From positions 372,001 to 436,000 of the forward strand of contig CAJYAG010000001.1 of the NCBI GenBank assembly GCA_913065125.1: 64,000 bases of DNA. Direction: 5' to 3'. This document shows positions 1-7,108 of this stretch, piece after piece. Both the position numbers and the translations under genes were made by a program. This DNA comes from an uncultured Flavobacteriaceae bacterium (GTDB lineage Bacteria; Bacteroidota; Bacteroidia; Flavobacteriales; Flavobacteriaceae). The notes under the pieces are model-generated. The model saw only the letters and a program-made list of their open reading frames with translations. It had not been told where the DNA came from and did no database searches. Every line of letters starts with the position of its first letter. Positions within the stretch are counted from its first letter, which is position 1.

Positions 1-439
1 CGTTGATGCTTTCTTCTAATGAAATCATTGTTTCTGTTCTATTTACACCATCAATATCATCAATCATATAAATAATGTCTTTAGCATCGTTTGTGTCTTT
101 GGCTCTTACTTTACAAAAAATATTGTATTTACCAGCAGTTACATACGCTACAGTAACATTTGGTATGTTGCTTAATTCTTTAATAACACTTTGAGTCATG
201 GATGTTTTTTCAAGAAATACGCCAACATGAGCAATAAAAGAATAGCCCATTTTTTCGTAATTAAGTGTTAATGTTGATCCTTGAATGATGCCTTCATCTT
301 CCATTTTCTTAACACGAACGTGAATTGTTCCTGCAGAAACTAATAGCTTTTTAGCAATGTCTGTAAACGGAGTTCTGGCATTTTCAATTAGCACATCTAG
401 TATTTGATGATCAATCTCATCTAAAACAAACTTTTTCAT
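1..439 (-). CDS. Lrp/AsnC family transcriptional regulator (3' end outside window)
   Basis: The reading frame opens with MKKFVLDEIDHQILDVL and runs for 146 codons to the window edge without a stop. Residues 1-60 give the AsnC-type winged helix-turn-helix, including NARTPFTDIAKKLLVSAGT and VRVKKMEDEGII. The rest fits the RAM effector-binding domain (VTVAYVTAGKYNIFCKVRAKD). Family members are about 150 residues, so only the last few are missing. Proteins of this family sense amino acids or similar small molecules and act as dimers or octamers on DNA. The ATG at 437-439 lies just downstream of a -7 box. The effector cannot be told from sequence. Confidence 0.9.
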   Translation of the reverse strand, partial: MKKFVLDEIDHQILDVLIENARTPFTDIAKKLLVSAGTIHVRVKKMEDEGIIQGSTLTLNYEKMGYSFIAHVGVFLEKTSMTQSVIKELSNIPNVTVAYVTAGKYNIFCKVRAKDTNDAKDIIYMIDDIDGVNRTETMISLEESIN

Positions 440-469
440 TATTTTTTAAATATTATTCAATTAATATGC

Positions 470-477
470 CAAAAATA
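470..477 (-). promoter_or_regulatory. -7 box of the Lrp/AsnC gene
   Basis: TATTTTTG on the minus strand matches the Bacteroidota TAnnTTTG element and lies about 30 bases before the ATG. I see no clear TTG at the -33 position. Confidence 0.4.
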
Positions 478-529
478 TGAATTATATTTAAAATAAGAGT
501 AATAATGATAAAAAAAATACATAAAAAAA

Positions 530-1567
530 CTATTTCATTGCATGCCCGAGATAAGCGCTGAGATCACCTTCTTTTTCTAAGACAATATCTGAAACAAGTT
601 TGTTGTCTTCAATTTTATCTACAAATTGATAGGCTTTTCCTGTTGTAGTGTTTTTTGTAAGTTCAATAATATCAAAAAAGTTTTTTTGATTGTTTGGGAT
701 ATCAAAATAAGGTAAATACTCGCTATAATCAGTTGCTGTAGCAATATGATGTATTCCTTGTACAAGCGCATAAAAGTTGAATTTCCTAGCTTCTTCTCTG
801 TCATAATCATCAGGAAAATGTCCAGCCTCAATTAAGATGGTGTTGAATCCTAATTTCTGAAAGTTATCTCCTGTTGCAGTTGGATAAAACTCGTCTGTAT
901 ATCTACCAACATGGTTCGGAATTACTTTTTGCAACAACATATTCATTGCTACAATCACATTCATCGTTAATTTTCTACCTTCTGTTAGTTTTCTTGTTAC
1001 TTCTTCGGATGGTGCTAAAAACGATATGGTTGCAGGGTTTTGAGTACCTTCTACTCCAAAAATGGTTCTTTGATCGTGTAAATTAAAACAATAGTCTGGT
1101 TGAAAACTTTCTAAAACACTTCGCAACAACTTACTTTCTTTAGCTTTTTGATCTACTGCATCTCTATTTAAATCTATATTATTGGCATTTACACGCGTGT
1201 AGTTTAACGATCCATCTGGATTTAACATCGGAATACATAAAATGGTACACTTCTCTAAAATCGCTTTAAAAACAGGATTTGTAGAACTAACAATACAATT
1301 AAAAAAGTCGAATAAAGCCTTTGTTCCAGTGCTTTCATTTCCGTGCATTTGTGTCCAAATAAGAATCTTTTTTGCGCCAGAACCAACTTGTACAGAACGA
1401 ATTGGAACTTTATTCTCTGAATTCCCAATTATAGAAACAGCAAGTTTATCTGATAATTTTGATAATAATGGAGAAATATGTGCATCATGAATCCATTTAC
1501 CAAAAAGAGCAGTCTCCTTATTAGAGCTATAAATTGTTTTTAAGATATGTGGATTTATAATTTCCAT
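530..1567 (-). CDS. M14 family zinc carboxypeptidase-like protein
   Basis: With the start at 1565-1567 the protein is 345 residues. It carries the M14 (carboxypeptidase A/succinylglutamate desuccinylase) set: zinc ligands H75 and E78 in MHGNEST, NPDG at 116-119, the substrate-binding R125 and DLNR at 132-135, the third zinc ligand H164 in FNLHDQ, and the general base E247 in ILIEAGHFPDD. No signal peptide is visible, so it is probably cytoplasmic and may trim a peptide or amide substrate; the substrate is unknown. An upstream in-frame ATG at 1618 would add 17 residues. I prefer the inner start because a -7-like box (minus strand 1584-1591) falls between the two. Another lies at 1627-1634. It is divergent from the XRE gene. 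Confidence 0.85.
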   Translation of the reverse strand: MEIINPHILKTIYSSNKETALFGKWIHDAHISPLLSKLSDKLAVSIIGNSENKVPIRSVQVGSGAKKILIWTQMHGNESTGTKALFDFFNCIVSSTNPVFKAILEKCTILCIPMLNPDGSLNYTRVNANNIDLNRDAVDQKAKESKLLRSVLESFQPDYCFNLHDQRTIFGVEGTQNPATISFLAPSEEVTRKLTEGRKLTMNVIVAMNMLLQKVIPNHVGRYTDEFYPTATGDNFQKLGFNTILIEAGHFPDDYDREEARKFNFYALVQGIHHIATATDYSEYLPYFDIPNNQKNFFDIIELTKNTTTGKAYQFVDKIEDNKLVSDIVLEKEGDLSAYLGHAMK

Positions 1568-1920
1568 TGATAAAAGTATCTGACAAAAATACAAATTCAA
1601 TTTTAGGTTCTTCCTCATTTTTTTTACAAAAGTAAACTGATGTAATGTTACAATTGTAACTCATATTTTTTGTTTTTATTGATACAAATGTAATTCACAT
1701 TTAAACAAAACCTCCGTGTTGTATTACAAAGCTGAATCTCAGTTTCATTAATATAAGTATTTTCTATATTAACTCATTAATATACTAATATACAGTTAGT
1801 TAAATATCATTAAATAAACCTTTTATTTATATGTAAAATACAAATTTTAAATTATCTTAAATGATTGTAAGGTTAATCAATTAGATTGTTTTACATTTGT
1901 AAAACAATCTATAATTTACA
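1568..1920. other. divergent intergenic region with palindromes
   Basis: This 353-base gap separates the M14 gene (minus) from the XRE gene (plus). No coding sequence is visible. It holds a perfect 14-base palindrome at 1647-1660 (GTTACAATTGTAAC), the sequence TACAAATGTA at 1683-1692, and the strong XRE-proximal operator at 1884-1909. The 1683-1692 site is the reverse complement of the core of that operator. The rest is very AT-rich. Confidence 0.6.
1884..1909 (+). promoter_or_regulatory. palindromic operator overlapping the XRE gene promoter
   Basis: GATTGTTTTAC (1884-1894) and GTAAAACAATC (1899-1909) are perfect 11-base inverted arms around a 4-base centre. The centre and inner arms contain TACATTTG (1892-1899), a match to the -7 element TAnnTTTG. 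The ATG follows 11 bases after the palindrome. A repressor dimer bound here would block RNA polymerase, so the next gene, an XRE regulator, probably represses itself. That last step is inference. Confidence 0.6.
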
Positions 1921-2286
1921 ATGGTAAACACAAGTGATTTTACAACAAGACTAAAAAAAGTGATGGATTACCATCGTTTAACTGCATCATTATTCGCAGA
2001 TAAAATTGATGTACAACGTTCTAGCATCTCTCATATTATTTCCGGGAGAAACAAACCAAGTTTAGATTTTATTTTAAAAGTGACGAATACTTTTAAAGAT
2101 GTAGATATTTATTGGTTGTTAAACGGTAAAGGTACTTTTCCGAAACAAGCAGAAGAAAAAACAAGTAGCCTCGCTCCTACGCTTTCTTTTGATGAAAAAC
2201 AGACAATCAATTCTGATACAGAAAAGAAAATACAACGAATTGTTCTTTTTTATACTGACGGAACTTTTGAAGAATACAAAAAATAA
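1921..2286 (+). CDS. XRE family helix-turn-helix regulator
   Basis: This 121-residue protein has a Cro/C1-type HTH at about residues 8-65: TRLKKVMDYHRLTASLFADK, then VQRSSISHIISGRNKPSLDF as the turn and recognition helix, and YWLLNGKG closing the domain. A low-complexity linker leads to a short C-terminal segment, IVLFYTDGTFEEY, which recurs in flavobacterial HTH proteins of this type. The gene stands alone, between a palindromic operator and a bidirectional terminator. Autoregulation is likely. Its other targets are unknown, though a related half-site lies in front of the divergent M14 gene. Confidence 0.85.
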   Translation: MVNTSDFTTRLKKVMDYHRLTASLFADKIDVQRSSISHIISGRNKPSLDFILKVTNTFKDVDIYWLLNGKGTFPKQAEEKTSSLAPTLSFDEKQTINSDTEKKIQRIVLFYTDGTFEEYKK

Positions 2287-2313
2287 AGCCTTTAGAATAT
2301 CTAAAGGCTTTTT
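2285..2313. terminator. bidirectional rho-independent terminator
   Basis: Arms 2285-2296 and 2300-2311 (AAAGCCTTTAGA and its complement) pair perfectly over a 3-base loop and are flanked by A and T runs. It sits between the convergent XRE and M1 peptidase genes and can serve both. Confidence 0.8.
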
Positions 2314-2334
2314 AATTTATAGTTTGATATTTTA

Positions 2335-4785
2335 TTAGTTGACTAGCTTTGCCATACCAATTCGTATAATTTGAATGTGTTTGTTTCTATTTGAAACTCC
2401 GCTGTTTTTTTGAATTTCAACCAATTGCAACAAAAGGTTTACTGCAGTTTTATCAAAATTAAATTGTTTAAACTGAATTCCTTTAGCAACAATATCATCA
2501 ACTAAATTCTCAATTGCCTTTGTGTTATTACTCTTTGCAATTTTATCATAGGCTCTTTTATACAACTCTTGTATTCTTGTATCGTTGCTTAAAAACATTC
2601 CAGACAATACATTCTGAGCGATAAATTCTAATTCGGTTTCATCATTTTCCTCAATAAATATCCTTGTCAAAGGTGTTGCAATGATCTTTCTAACATCATT
2701 TGGCAATTCCTTAGAGAGCTTTATCGCTAAAGCTTTGTCGATATAATAAATTGCAACTAAGGTTTTTCCTAAAACGCTGTACGATTTACTTTTTAAGGCT
2801 TCTTGAAATATTGGTAAATTTCCTGGGTCAGTTAATTTTCCTAAGGTTTCAATAGCAGCCGCTCTAACCAATGTTTTTTTATCGTTCAAAGCAGTTTTTT
2901 TAATTTTATCAATTACAGCTCTTTTAGAAGACTTATCAAACAAATCGATATTCTCTATCGCTAAAATTCTAATCTTGTAAAATGGATCATCTATGGCGTT
3001 TGAAATTGCTTCGAAAACATTTTTATCGTCTTGTAGCTTTGCGATTGCTAAAATTGCTTCTTTTTTATGCCCATAATTTGTAGTGTATTGCAACTGATTT
3101 AAATATTGACTTGTTGTTTTTGCTTCTGTAAAATCTGCCAACAAAACTCCGTCTGCATTCACAAGAATATTTTCTGGCGTTTTAGAATAGCTAAAAGTAA
3201 ATGACGCATCTTTGCCATCAACAAAAACTTTTTCGCGAGTTACTTTACCGTTTTCTATTATATCAATTGCAATCGGAAACTGAAACTCACCTTCTGTTTG
3301 ATAAAAATTTACAGTCACTTTTTTCTCTAGCGTGTTATAATCGTAAGAAACTTGAATCTTTGGATGTCCGCCAGAAAAATACCATTGATTAAAAAACCAA
3401 TTTAAATCTTTTCCTGTAACTTTTTCAAAAACCAAGCGCAATTGATGCACTTCTGCACTTTTGTATTTATTTTCTGTTAGATATAAATTTAAACCTGCAA
3501 AAAAAGCCTCATCGCCAACATAGTTTCTTAACATGTGTAAAATTGCGCCGCCTTTATTATAACTCACCGCATCAAACATATCTTCTTTGTCATTGTAAAA
3601 ATAACGAACCAAATGCTTGTCGAAATTTTCTCCTTGTTTATATGCTTCTACACTTTCTAATAAATGCGCATTTGCATTGTCTTTTCCGTATTTGTGTTCT
3701 CTCCATAAATACTCGCTATAATTGGCAAAAGATTCATTTAGTGTTAAATTACTCCAACTTTCTGCAGTAACTAAATTGCCAAACCAATGATGAAATAATT
3801 CATGTGCAATCGTGTTTTCTTGTACATTTTCATCTATCAGTTGTCCTGGCATTTGATTTGCATTTTCTCCATGGATTACAGCGGTAGTATTTTCCATGGC
3901 ACCACTTATATAATCTCGTCCAACAAACTGACTGTATTTACTCCAGGGATATTCTACACCAGTAATTTTTGAGAAAAACGCCATCATTTCTGGAGTTAAT
4001 CCAAAAATGTCTTTTGCATATGGAGCGTATTTTTTTTCTACATAATATTCAACCGGAATGTTCTTGTAAGAATCTTTAATAATCTCAAATTCGCCAACAC
4101 CTAAAAAGAATAAATAAGGCGCGTGTTTTTGTTTAAAATTCCAATAATCTGTCCTTGTTCCGTTCGGATTTTCAATTTGACTTTCTAATATTCCGTTTGA
4201 TAAGGTTTTAAATTTACTAGGAACTGTAATTGCTAACTCTTGCGATGTTTTTTGATTTGGGCTATCAATCGTTGGAAACCAGCAACTACTCGCTTCTGTT
4301 TCTCCTTGCGTCCAAACTTGTGTAGGTTTTGAGGTATCTAATCCATCAGCATTGATAAAGTATAAACCTTTTGCTTGTGTAATTGCAGTACTTCCTTTTT
4401 GCTGAACTTTTTCTGGTCTTGCGGTGTATTTTATATAAAGTGTAAAGCTTTCTTCTTTTGTGTATGCTTTTGGTAATTCTACAATAATCTTTTCTCCGTC
4501 GTAATTATAGCCTACATCTTTATTATTTAATTGAATGCTGTGAATAATCATCGCCTTTGCATCTAATATAACTTTATCAGTCGCATAGAAATAGGGTTTT
4601 AATGTAAGCCAAGCTTCACCATTTAATTCTTTCTTTTTAAAATCTAAAGAAACATTAAGCTTTGTATGTTGCAATGCGTGTACTTTATCTTTCTCTTTTC
4701 TATACACTGATTGCGCTTCTACTTGCGCAGAAAAAACAGCAATAAAGAAAAAACAAATTAAAAAAGTGATTTTTTGAAACTTCAT
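2335..4785 (-). CDS. M1 family zinc aminopeptidase, exported, with HEAT-like C-terminus
   Basis: This 816-residue enzyme starts with a signal peptide (hydrophobic residues 6-20, cleavage near AQS at 26). It has the M1 substrate motif GAMEN at 295-299 and the zinc site HELFH at 328-332, with E351 in NESFANYSEY. The family removes N-terminal residues from peptides. After the catalytic and beta domains, the last 250 residues are a helical, HEAT-like array (for example KTLVRAAAIETLGKLTDPGN). Export suggests use of peptides in the periplasm or outside the cell. It is a single-gene unit with a -7 box at 4810-4817, and it shares the terminator at 2285-2313 with the convergent XRE gene. Confidence 0.92.
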   Translation of the reverse strand: MKFQKITFLICFFFIAVFSAQVEAQSVYRKEKDKVHALQHTKLNVSLDFKKKELNGEAWLTLKPYFYATDKVILDAKAMIIHSIQLNNKDVGYNYDGEKIIVELPKAYTKEESFTLYIKYTARPEKVQQKGSTAITQAKGLYFINADGLDTSKPTQVWTQGETEASSCWFPTIDSPNQKTSQELAITVPSKFKTLSNGILESQIENPNGTRTDYWNFKQKHAPYLFFLGVGEFEIIKDSYKNIPVEYYVEKKYAPYAKDIFGLTPEMMAFFSKITGVEYPWSKYSQFVGRDYISGAMENTTAVIHGENANQMPGQLIDENVQENTIAHELFHHWFGNLVTAESWSNLTLNESFANYSEYLWREHKYGKDNANAHLLESVEAYKQGENFDKHLVRYFYNDKEDMFDAVSYNKGGAILHMLRNYVGDEAFFAGLNLYLTENKYKSAEVHQLRLVFEKVTGKDLNWFFNQWYFSGGHPKIQVSYDYNTLEKKVTVNFYQTEGEFQFPIAIDIIENGKVTREKVFVDGKDASFTFSYSKTPENILVNADGVLLADFTEAKTTSQYLNQLQYTTNYGHKKEAILAIAKLQDDKNVFEAISNAIDDPFYKIRILAIENIDLFDKSSKRAVIDKIKKTALNDKKTLVRAAAIETLGKLTDPGNLPIFQEALKSKSYSVLGKTLVAIYYIDKALAIKLSKELPNDVRKIIATPLTRIFIEENDETELEFIAQNVLSGMFLSNDTRIQELYKRAYDKIAKSNNTKAIENLVDDIVAKGIQFKQFNFDKTAVNLLLQLVEIQKNSGVSNRNKHIQIIRIGMAKLVN

Positions 4786-4809
4786 AAATAACGATTCTTT
4801 TTAAGACTT

Positions 4810-4817
4810 CAAAAGTA
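4810..4817 (-). promoter_or_regulatory. -7 box of the M1 peptidase gene
   Basis: TACTTTTG on the minus strand, 24 bases before the ATG at 4785, matches TAnnTTTG. Confidence 0.4.
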
Positions 4818-4857
4818 AGAAATTTAAGGTGTTTCCTTGTTAATGGCTCGTTAAAAA

Positions 4858-4896
4858 AGAAAAGCTCAGCATCTTACTTAGATGCTGAGCTTTTCT
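4858..4896 (-). terminator. terminator of the ECF sigma/DUF4252 operon
   Basis: A perfect 17-base-pair stem (4858-4874 with 4880-4896) around a 5-base loop, flanked by A and T runs. It follows the stop of the last DUF4252 gene and closes the four-gene operon. Confidence 0.85.
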
Positions 4897-4914
4897 ATAA
4901 AATTATTATGGTTC

Positions 4915-5445
4915 TTATTTAAACAACACTTTGAATTGATCTAGATTGATTCCGTCTGCATCAAACTTAACTTCGTTTATCATTTTCATAATATTAGAAG
5001 GATTCATGTTGTCTCCTAAAATTCTTGCAACTCCAACTCCTTGTTTTGCTCCGTAACCAAAAGCTATAAGCTCATCAATAGCATCCGACTCACCCGTATA
5101 ATACAAACTTATTTTCATGTTTTTCTCGGTAAATCTCATCAAACTCTTATACTCTTTTCCTTTTAAGATTTTATCTAATTGTGCTTTTTCGGCTTCAACC
5201 TCAGTGGCGTTTTCTTTAAAGGGAATTGCAACAACATTAATCTTTTTAATACTTTTTAATGTTGTTTTTGTTGCTTCAGAGACATTGTCAGATTTTATTT
5301 GCAAAATACTTGCCGGAACATCAAAAGTGATAAATCCAGATTTTTCTTGGCTTTTAACTAAATAGCTTTGTAAAGACTCTTCTTTACAAGATGTAAAAGA
5401 AAAAACTAAAATAAAAGCTACTATTAGGGTTGTTATTTTTTTCAT
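4915..5445 (-). CDS. DUF4252 lipoprotein
   Basis: I start this gene at MKKITTLIVAF (ATG 5443-5445), which gives a clean lipoprotein signal ending in SFTSC. The longer frame from 5526 would overlap the upstream gene and bury the signal. The mature part (about 155 residues) fits DUF4252, a Bacteroidota family of unknown function (ILQIKSDNVSEATKTTLKS, MKISLYYTGESDAIDELIAF). It is the last gene of the sigma, anti-sigma-like, DUF4252, DUF4252 operon and is a diverged paralogue of the gene just upstream. It probably acts at the periplasmic face of a membrane. Its role in sigma control is a guess from position. Confidence 0.8.
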   Translation of the reverse strand: MKKITTLIVAFILVFSFTSCKEESLQSYLVKSQEKSGFITFDVPASILQIKSDNVSEATKTTLKSIKKINVVAIPFKENATEVEAEKAQLDKILKGKEYKSLMRFTEKNMKISLYYTGESDAIDELIAFGYGAKQGVGVARILGDNMNPSNIMKMINEVKFDADGINLDQFKVLFK

Positions 5446-5485
5446 TGTTTTTGTTTTAAGTGATTTTTTTGATGAATCTAAATAA

Positions 5486-6007
5486 CTAGTTAGACTTCTT
5501 TCCATCATTAGAAAATTGATTTGCAATGCTAGCTAATTTATTAACATCAATCTTTCCGGTTAACGATACTACAACAGACTCTGCATTACCGTCTGTAACT
5601 CTGCTAGCTCCGTTAACAAACATTAGCACTTCGCTAACATAGTCTTTATTGCTTCCTGTTTTTACATAAATTCTAACTCTAGCATCTTTATCTTTTATTC
5701 TCATCAATTCTATTAAATTTGATTTTTTTACTGCAGAAACCACCATAGATTCCATTGTTTTTGCAACTTCTGGACTATTTGCTTTGAAAACTTTTAATTC
5801 ATTTAGGCTTTCAATCAATTTAAAAACTTCTACTGCTTCTTTATCTCCTCCAAAATCTCCTCCAAATTTTTGCAATAATTGGAATGCATCTTTATTTACA
5901 ATAAAAGAAGATACTTCGTCCATATTTTCTAATTTATCAAACATAGATTGTCCAAAACTTACTGCTGGTGCTATTACTAGCGCTATTAATACGATTATTT
6001 TTTTCAT
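5486..6007 (-). CDS. DUF4252 secreted protein
   Basis: This 173-residue protein has a signal peptide (MKKIIVLIALVIAPAVSFGQ) and a DUF4252 body: SSFIVNKDAFQLLQKFGG, then KDARVRIYVKTGSNKDYVSE and VSLTGKIDVNKLASIANQF. It has no lipobox, unlike its paralogue downstream, so one copy is soluble or periplasmic and the other lipid-anchored. Function is unknown. It lies 29 bases after the anti-sigma-like gene and 40 bases before the next DUF4252 start, so the four genes are very likely co-transcribed. Confidence 0.8.
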   Translation of the reverse strand: MKKIIVLIALVIAPAVSFGQSMFDKLENMDEVSSFIVNKDAFQLLQKFGGDFGGDKEAVEVFKLIESLNELKVFKANSPEVAKTMESMVVSAVKKSNLIELMRIKDKDARVRIYVKTGSNKDYVSEVLMFVNGASRVTDGNAESVVVSLTGKIDVNKLASIANQFSNDGKKSN

Positions 6008-6036
6008 GATTTCTCTTGTTTACTTATTACTTTAAT

Positions 6037-6456
6037 TTACTTGGTTTTAAATATTTTATTTACAGCGTCTTCATACACATACAAACTTGCAACAGCTTCA
6101 TTTCCTTTGTTTAAGTTTGTAGAGATCATTTTTAACGCTTCTTTTACTTGAGCAAATTGCGCTTTCGCTTTTTGCTCTTGCACATAACTATTTCCTATAT
6201 ATACACTAAATAGTAAGGCAACTGACGCAGCTACTGACAACCATTTCCAATTCGTTTTTTTAGTATTTAACTGGATTGGTTTTACAGATGTTTCTGCTTT
6301 ACTGATGGCAAAATAACCAAACATCGATTCATACTCTTGCAAATGTGAAGCTACATTACCTGATGAAAAATAGTTTTTTAATGTAGTTTCTTCTTGCAAA
6401 GTAGTTTCTGCATTTAGGTATTTTTCTAACAACTGTTCTATTTTAGATAATTCCAT
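6037..6456 (-). CDS. anti-sigma-factor-like membrane protein
   Basis: A 139-residue protein with one transmembrane helix at about 72-88 (WLSVAASVALLFSVYIGNSY). The N-terminal half is cytoplasmic and helical (KIEQLLEKYLNAETTLQEET), the usual size and layout for a sigma-binding domain. The short C-terminal part is periplasmic (VKEALKMISTNLNKGNEAVA). Its start overlaps the end of the ECF sigma gene by 14 bases, as sigma/anti-sigma pairs often do. I do not recognise a named anti-sigma family, so the call rests on topology and position. It probably holds the sigma factor at the inner membrane until a signal arrives. Confidence 0.7.
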   Translation of the reverse strand: MELSKIEQLLEKYLNAETTLQEETTLKNYFSSGNVASHLQEYESMFGYFAISKAETSVKPIQLNTKKTNWKWLSVAASVALLFSVYIGNSYVQEQKAKAQFAQVKEALKMISTNLNKGNEAVASLYVYEDAVNKIFKTK

Positions 6457-6952
6457 AATTGTGTTGTTTTATTAGTTCTTCTCTTATTGTTTTTCTTGCT
6501 CTAGATAATGCTACTCTGACAGCTGTTGGTTTTAAGTCTAACATTTTTCCGATCTCTTCAAAATCGTACTCTTCAACGTCTCTTAATTGAATTACTAACT
6601 TTTGCTGTTCTGGCAACTTCTCTATAAGCCTATGTACTTGGTTAACACTATCTCGATACTCCATTTTTTTATCTAAAGAAGTATCTTTTTCTTTATAATT
6701 ACTATGAACCAATGTTAAATTTGATGCTTGTTTAGATTTTAGTCTATCAAAACAATAATTTTTAGTCATTGTCATTGCAAACGCTTCAACATTTTTATAT
6801 TCAGCTATTTTTGCTCTATTTTTCCATAACTTAAAATACAGTTCTTGTGTTGCATCTTCTGCTTCTTCAGTTGACACTAAAAGCCTTTTGGCTAAACGAA
6901 AGACTTTGTCTTTAAAAGGTAAAACAGATTTTAAAAAGTCTGATTGATTCAT
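6443..6952 (-). CDS. ECF-type RNA polymerase sigma factor
   Basis: This 169-residue protein has sigma region 2 at about 14-75 (DKVFRLAKRLLVSTEEAEDA, then TQELYFKLWKNRA) and region 4 at about 112-160 (LPEQQKLVIQLRDVEEYDF, then EIGKMLDLKPTAVRVALSRA). There is no region 1 or 3, as in ECF factors. It heads the operon with an anti-sigma-like membrane protein and two DUF4252 proteins. The promoter at 7011-7036 has the ECF-like form TGTAAC-N16-CGTC, so the sigma factor probably drives its own operon. The same motif occurs before the two small genes near 48.5 and 49.0 kb. Confidence 0.9.
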   Translation of the reverse strand: MNQSDFLKSVLPFKDKVFRLAKRLLVSTEEAEDATQELYFKLWKNRAKIAEYKNVEAFAMTMTKNYCFDRLKSKQASNLTLVHSNYKEKDTSLDKKMEYRDSVNQVHRLIEKLPEQQKLVIQLRDVEEYDFEEIGKMLDLKPTAVRVALSRARKTIREELIKQHNYGII

Positions 6953-7010
6953 TAGTTTGTTATAATTATTTGTGCAAAAACGTTTCTTTTAATTGCTTCT
7001 ACACCTTTAT

Positions 7011-7036
7011 GACGAAGCACAATTAATTTTGTTACA
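7011..7036 (-). promoter_or_regulatory. ECF-type promoter of the sigma operon (TGTAAC-N16-CGTCATA)
   Basis: On the minus strand TGTAAC (complement of 7031-7036) is followed after exactly 16 bases by CGTC (7011-7014), then ATAAAGGTGTA. The GTAAC/CGTC pair with a 16-base spacer is typical of ECF-dependent promoters rather than the housekeeping TAnnTTTG type. The start codon is 58 bases downstream of the CGTC. Two other copies with the same spacing and flanks lie at 48532-48557 and 49040-49065. Confidence 0.7.
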
Positions 7037-7108
7037 TCTATTTTTTAAATGTACTATAATTCTATAAATTGCGTTACTTAAACAATAGCTTTATTAAACG
7101 CTGCTTCG

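Noticed and set aside
1568..1618. Longer N-terminus for the M14 protein
   Set aside because: A -7-like box lies between the two ATGs and the inner start suits the family. The upper start is not excluded.
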